DNA from: Rivularia sp. MS3
GTDB lineage: Bacteria; Cyanobacteriota; Cyanobacteriia; Cyanobacteriales; Nostocaceae
Assembly: GCA_019192545.1 (NCBI GenBank)
Contig: JAHCMI010000035.1
Span: forward strand, 1-64,000
Direction of reading: 5' to 3'
DNA length: 64,000 bases
The translations under genes were made by a program, and so were the position numbers. Of the stretch, positions 60,552 to 64,000 are shown piece after piece; the stretch's first letter is position 1; each line of letters starts with the position of its first letter. The notes beneath the pieces were generated by a model. It made no database searches and was not told the origin of the DNA. It worked only from the letters and a program-made list of their open reading frames with translations.

Positions 60552-60833
60552 TTTGTGGGTAAATCTCTCTTAAGAAGGATACGTGAAAGTCGCTTTAGTT
60601 AAGAGTTAGCTGAACCTTTGTATGCTTTTTTATTTTGTTTTGCTGAAGTCAATGTTGGCGATAGCCGCATCCCGTTGCTCCCGTATTTGCATAAGTTTAC
60701 ATTTGATATCACTATATTATTAACTACTGATATAATATAGTTGTCATCAAAGATTAAATGTTTTAGTTGGTAACTAGGTTTTGTAGAAAGATGCAAAACT
60801 GCTTCTCTAAAATAAAACAAGGAAATACAAATC

Positions 60834-61472
60834 ATGGCTCAACTTAGATTAGGGGATACAGTTCCCAATTTCACGCAAGCTTCTAATGTAGGAGAGATAT
60901 CTTTCTATGAATGGGCGAAAGATAGCTGGGTAGTTCTCTTCTCTCACCCTGCTGACTATACACCCGTTTGCACCACTGAATTGGGTGAGGTTTCCAAACT
61001 AAAATCAGAATTTGACAAGCGTAATGTTAAGGTAATTGCCCTCAGCGTCGATGATACGGATTCCCACAAAGGCTGGATTGGTGACATCAACGAAACTCAA
61101 AGCACTACTGTTGACTATCCCATTTTGGCAGATGTCGATAAAAAGGTATCCGACCTTTACGATATGATTCATCCCAATGCCAATGCTAAGGTGACAGTAC
61201 GTACTGTCTTTGTGATCGATCACAACAAAAAATTACGCCTCACTATTACCTATCCCCCCAGTACTGGACGTAATTTTGAAGAAATTTTACGAGTAATTGA
61301 CTCTTTACAACTTACCGACAACTATCAAGTTGCTACTCCCGTTAACTGGAAAGATGGCGAAGATGTGGTTGTTGCACCATCTATTCCCACCGAAGAAGCG
61401 AAAAAGAAATTCCCTAAAGGTGTTGAAGAAATCAAGCCCTATCTTAGAATGACACCCCAGCCCAATAAATAA
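60834..61472 (+). CDS. 1-Cys peroxiredoxin (Prx6 type)
   Basis: A protein of 212 residues with AAGGAAA about 10 bases before the ATG. The active site is PADYTPVCTTELGE with Cys46 as the only cysteine in the protein, so it is a true 1-Cys enzyme. The C-terminal extension ATPVNWKDGEDVVVAPSIPT is typical of the Prx6 group. It reduces peroxides and lipid hydroperoxides in the cytoplasm. It sits alone, facing the sulfide genes with a shared terminator between. It may help with oxidative damage caused by metal or sulfide. Confidence 0.93.
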   Translation: MAQLRLGDTVPNFTQASNVGEISFYEWAKDSWVVLFSHPADYTPVCTTELGEVSKLKSEFDKRNVKVIALSVDDTDSHKGWIGDINETQSTTVDYPILADVDKKVSDLYDMIHPNANAKVTVRTVFVIDHNKKLRLTITYPPSTGRNFEEILRVIDSLQLTDNYQVATPVNWKDGEDVVVAPSIPTEEAKKKFPKGVEEIKPYLRMTPQPNK

Positions 61473-61696
61473 GGGTGTTGGAGCGTTAAATGCTGGTAAA
61501 AATTAACGGAGAGACTATCTTATTGTTTTTCCTCAGAATTAAAACTTCGCCAAGGAATGCAACATCCAAATACATAATGCTTTTTGAAGAGGATTGATAG
61601 AGATAAAACAAAATTCTTTAAAATCCCAAACAACTAAGTAGGGTGGGTTTTTCCTGCCCTCTTTTATTACCCAGGTAATTGCTAAATTAATCATCT

Positions 61697-61747
61697 AAAT
61701 AGACGTTTTATACCTTATAAGAGCAGCAAGGTATAAAACGTCTATTT
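61697..61747. terminator. Bidirectional terminator, 20-base-pair stem
   Basis: AAATAGACGTTTTATACCTT (61697-61716) and AAGGTATAAAACGTCTATTT (61728-61747) are perfect complements with an 11-base loop and A/T flanks, between the convergent peroxiredoxin and sulfide oxidoreductase genes. The remaining 61473-61879 shows no gene. Confidence 0.88.
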
Positions 61748-61879
61748 TTACTCTTAGCGTCTAGCGCCAGCGTAACGTAGGTATTGCTTGTCCGGAGGAT
61801 ATGCTTTAAACTCAGCAACTTTTGTTTTAATTAATACTTCTTACCTCCTGCCTGTAATAAGAAGTTAAAAAACTAAGAT

Positions 61880-63169
61880 TCAGGAGCTAATTCCTAACAA
61901 CTTTCCCTCAAAAGCTTGACCTTTGAGCATCCTATTCCAGTAGATATACGGGAAGCCATATTTTTTTAGCAGCCACATAATGTACCGCTCTTTAGTTGGA
62001 TCGATTGGAAATGTGGGGCAAAGCTCGTTGTCATAACCAAATTCGGCAAGTACCACTTTGCCGTATCCTGTAGTTATTGGACAGCAAGTATAACCGTTGT
62101 ATTCTTGAGCGAGATTTTTTGAGTTGATTAAAGCCAGCAAGTTATGAACAACAACTGGCGCTTGTTTTCTTACAGCAGCAGCAGTTTTTGATGTGGGGAG
62201 ACTCGCCGCGTCACCCAAGCTAAAAACGTTGGGGTAAACATTGTGCTGTAGCGTGTATTTGTTTACATCAACCCATCCTTGTGTGGCTCCGTCAACTACG
62301 GCTAATTTGCTTCGTTTGATAAAGTCAGGTGCGCTCATGGGTGGCGTAACATGAATTAGGTCGTATTGGATAGCTATCTCTGAAACACCTGAGTCTGTTG
62401 ATACATCAAAAATCGCTGTTTTGGTATCAGCTTGAATTTCTTTGAGATTGTGTTTATATGCCACATCTATCTGTTTGCGCTCTACTACACAAAGCAGTGT
62501 TTCCGCGAACTCCTTTACACTAAAAATAGCTCCCTTCGCCGTACAAAACATGACTTTTGACTGATTGCGAACTCTTTGGTTTCTAAAGGCATCATCAGCC
62601 AAATACATAATCTTTAATGGTGCCCCTCCACATTTAACCGGAGTGCTAGGGTAAGTGAATACAGCGTTACCGCCTTTGAAATTCTTAATAGCTTCCCAAG
62701 TATAAGGCGCGTATTCGTAAGCATAATTACTGCAAACGCCATTTTGCCCAATTGCTTCTTTCAGACCTTTAATTAAATGCCAGTCAATTTGAATACCCGG
62801 AGCTAAAATCAGATATTCATAGCAAATACGTTTTCCCTCTTTAGTAATAACTGTATTGTTGTCTGGGTCTAAATGAGCTACAGAGTACTTAAGCCAAGTA
62901 GCACCATCAGGGATGTAGTCTTTTTCGTCTTTAACTGTATCCTCAGCTTTGTAAACACCACCACCAACTAATGTCCAAGCGGGTTGGTAGTAATGTTTCT
63001 CTCTGGGTTCAATAATGGCAATATCAAGCTGCTTGTTTGTTTTCAGTAGTTGTGCGGCGACTGTAATACCTGCGGCTCCACCTCCGACGACTACAACTTG
63101 GTGCTGTACCCTAGCTGTATCAGTTTGAATAGCTGATTCGCTATCTACGGGCTTAACTTGTGTAGACAT
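61880..63169 (-). CDS. sqr: Sulfide:quinone oxidoreductase
   Basis: A protein of 429 residues. The FAD-binding Rossmann motif is HQVVVVGGGAAGITVAAQLL (GxGxxG-like GGGAAG), and the second glycine-rich strand is FTYPSTPVKCGGAPLKIMYL, where PVKCGGAP is characteristic of SQR with a redox Cys. FSLGDAASLPTSKTAAAVRK is the FAD C-terminal motif and YTCCPITTGYGKV another cysteine segment. It oxidises sulfide to persulfide or polysulfide at the membrane and passes electrons to quinone. The layout resembles the type II (SQOR-like) group. It forms an operon with the persulfide dioxygenase 50 bases upstream. Confidence 0.9.
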   Translation of the reverse strand: MSTQVKPVDSESAIQTDTARVQHQVVVVGGGAAGITVAAQLLKTNKQLDIAIIEPREKHYYQPAWTLVGGGVYKAEDTVKDEKDYIPDGATWLKYSVAHLDPDNNTVITKEGKRICYEYLILAPGIQIDWHLIKGLKEAIGQNGVCSNYAYEYAPYTWEAIKNFKGGNAVFTYPSTPVKCGGAPLKIMYLADDAFRNQRVRNQSKVMFCTAKGAIFSVKEFAETLLCVVERKQIDVAYKHNLKEIQADTKTAIFDVSTDSGVSEIAIQYDLIHVTPPMSAPDFIKRSKLAVVDGATQGWVDVNKYTLQHNVYPNVFSLGDAASLPTSKTAAAVRKQAPVVVHNLLALINSKNLAQEYNGYTCCPITTGYGKVVLAEFGYDNELCPTFPIDPTKERYIMWLLKKYGFPYIYWNRMLKGQAFEGKLLGISS

Positions 63170-63218
63170 GATACTTTTTCCACCCTTGAAGCTATAAATG
63201 AAATATTGAGCCGAACAT

Positions 63219-63983
63219 TTAACCGGGGGAAGCGAGTTTCCCGCAACGCCGATTAGCAGGAACAGCTTCCATAATCTTTTCAGGTTGCGGTAAATCTAGA
63301 TTGTTCATCAACTCAATAAAACCAGCACGGTCACGTAGACAGGAAATGTCTTCCGTAGCAGGCTCAGGAGATTCATCTACAAATCGGGGGTTCCATTGCT
63401 TCTCTTCTCCAATTGTAGACACTGTACGACCTTGATAATCATGAGCGGGATACACCTGAGTGCTATCTGGTAAACTAAATAGCCGTTGTGTTACCGAGTC
63501 ATACAAAGTTCCTGCATCACCATCTTGAAAGTCCGTTCGTCCACAACCTCGAATGAATAAAGCATCTCCCGTAAGAACCTTAAGCTGTTTTCGGGAAGTC
63601 TCATCGCTAACACCATGAACTAAGTAAGCCATATGGCTACCAGTGTGACCTGGTGTAGCAATCGCCTCGATAGAAATACTTCCTATATGCAGCATTTCTC
63701 CATCTTTAATCAACTGCGACGCGCAATTTGTCGGAGCATTTTCTGGGAGTACTCCCAGACAACCAGTCAACTCCCGCAGTTTTGCAGTTCCTGTAATATG
63801 GTCTGCGTGGATATGGGTTTCCAGACAATATCGCAGTGTAAAGCCAAGTTCTTTGAGAAGATTGCGATCGCGTTCAACTTGTTCCAAAACTGGATCGACG
63901 AGAACTGCTTCTTTTGTATCGGGGTCGGCAATTAAGTATGTATATGTACAGGATTCGCGGTCAAACAATTGTTGAAAAAACAC
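63219..63983 (-). CDS. Persulfide dioxygenase (ETHE1-like metallo-beta-lactamase fold)
   Basis: A protein of 254 residues. GTG at 63983 is the start, with AGGAG about 10 bases upstream. The metal motif THIHADHITG (His57, His59, Asp61, His62), GHTGSHMAYLV, TGDALFIRGCGRTDFQDGDA and YPAHDYQGR match ETHE1/Blh proteins, which bind one iron and oxidise glutathione persulfide to sulfite. The long NPRF region (EEKQWNPRF) also fits. Together with the following SQR gene it forms the usual sulfide-detoxifying pair. It lies at the end of the window but is complete. Confidence 0.93.
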   Translation of the reverse strand: MFFQQLFDRESCTYTYLIADPDTKEAVLVDPVLEQVERDRNLLKELGFTLRYCLETHIHADHITGTAKLRELTGCLGVLPENAPTNCASQLIKDGEMLHIGSISIEAIATPGHTGSHMAYLVHGVSDETSRKQLKVLTGDALFIRGCGRTDFQDGDAGTLYDSVTQRLFSLPDSTQVYPAHDYQGRTVSTIGEEKQWNPRFVDESPEPATEDISCLRDRAGFIELMNNLDLPQPEKIMEAVPANRRCGKLASPG

Positions 63984-64000
63984 CTTTTGCTCTCCTAACT

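Noticed and set aside
60599-60835. 78-residue open frame on the minus strand
   Set aside because: It overlaps the peroxiredoxin start and promoter region and has no recognisable motif or ribosome site.
1-64000. rRNA or tRNA genes
   Set aside because: No stretch with the conserved rRNA segments or a cloverleaf with TTCRA-type loop was recognised by eye; a tRNAscan run would settle it.

Overview
The window looks like cyanobacterial accessory DNA, most likely part of a large conjugative plasmid (or integrated conjugative element) of a filamentous, heterocyst-forming type such as Nostoc or Calothrix. The grounds are GCGATCGC (HIP1) octamers inside many genes, short tandem heptamer repeats of the CAGTCGG type between genes, a cyanobacterial-type conjugation apparatus, an RppA/RppB two-component pair and a SmtB-type repressor. 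No rRNA or tRNA gene was recognised. No database search was run; all assignments come from reading motifs and layout.

Bases 1-2300 hold three decayed gene fragments, one small helix-turn-helix gene and a fold-back repeat. Bases 2295-37868 are the plasmid backbone: a putative replication protein and DnaB-like helicase; a mating-channel operon (VirB2-, B3-, B4-, B5-, B6-, B8-, B10- and B9-like proteins plus two unknown envelope proteins) ending with a VirD4-type coupling ATPase; unknown proteins and an AAA ATPase; a MobV relaxase fused to a DUF3991/TOPRIM-like region, with a recognisable MobV-type oriT at 25525-25548; actin-like and ParA-like partition genes; a 1266-residue protein carrying hallmarks of the RNA polymerase/RdRP catalytic core; a DNA adenine methyltransferase with eight palindromic tandem repeats in its coding region; and a RecD2-like helicase.

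Bases 38066-60300 are a metal-resistance island. An RppA/RppB (CopR/CopS-like) pair sits with nine copies of the direct repeat ATGAAAT-N4-ATGAAAT, several just upstream of its own gene, an RND efflux operon (adaptor, lipoprotein, pump), a DUF2808 protein, a PEP-CTERM-like protein and the DUF411/P450 divergent region. A MerR regulator sits with four 19-bp-spacer MerR-type promoters (its own gene, a glutaredoxin-MauE fusion, a DUF411 protein and a small unknown). The DUF411 - multicopper oxidase - membrane protein cluster points to copper. A separate SmtB/ArsR repressor with TGAACA-GT-TGTTCA operators goes with a Zn/Cd-type P-type ATPase, a CDF transporter and a Ca/cation exchanger.

Bases 60800-64000 hold a 1-Cys peroxiredoxin and a sulfide module (sulfide:quinone oxidoreductase and persulfide dioxygenase).

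The observations most worth follow-up are the plasmid-borne RNAP/RdRP-like protein, the oriT/relaxase pair, the palindrome shared between the dnaB terminator and the methyltransferase repeats, the two interleaved metal regulons, and fold-back heptamer elements, one of which carries a four-helix-bundle ORF in the middle of the conjugation operon.
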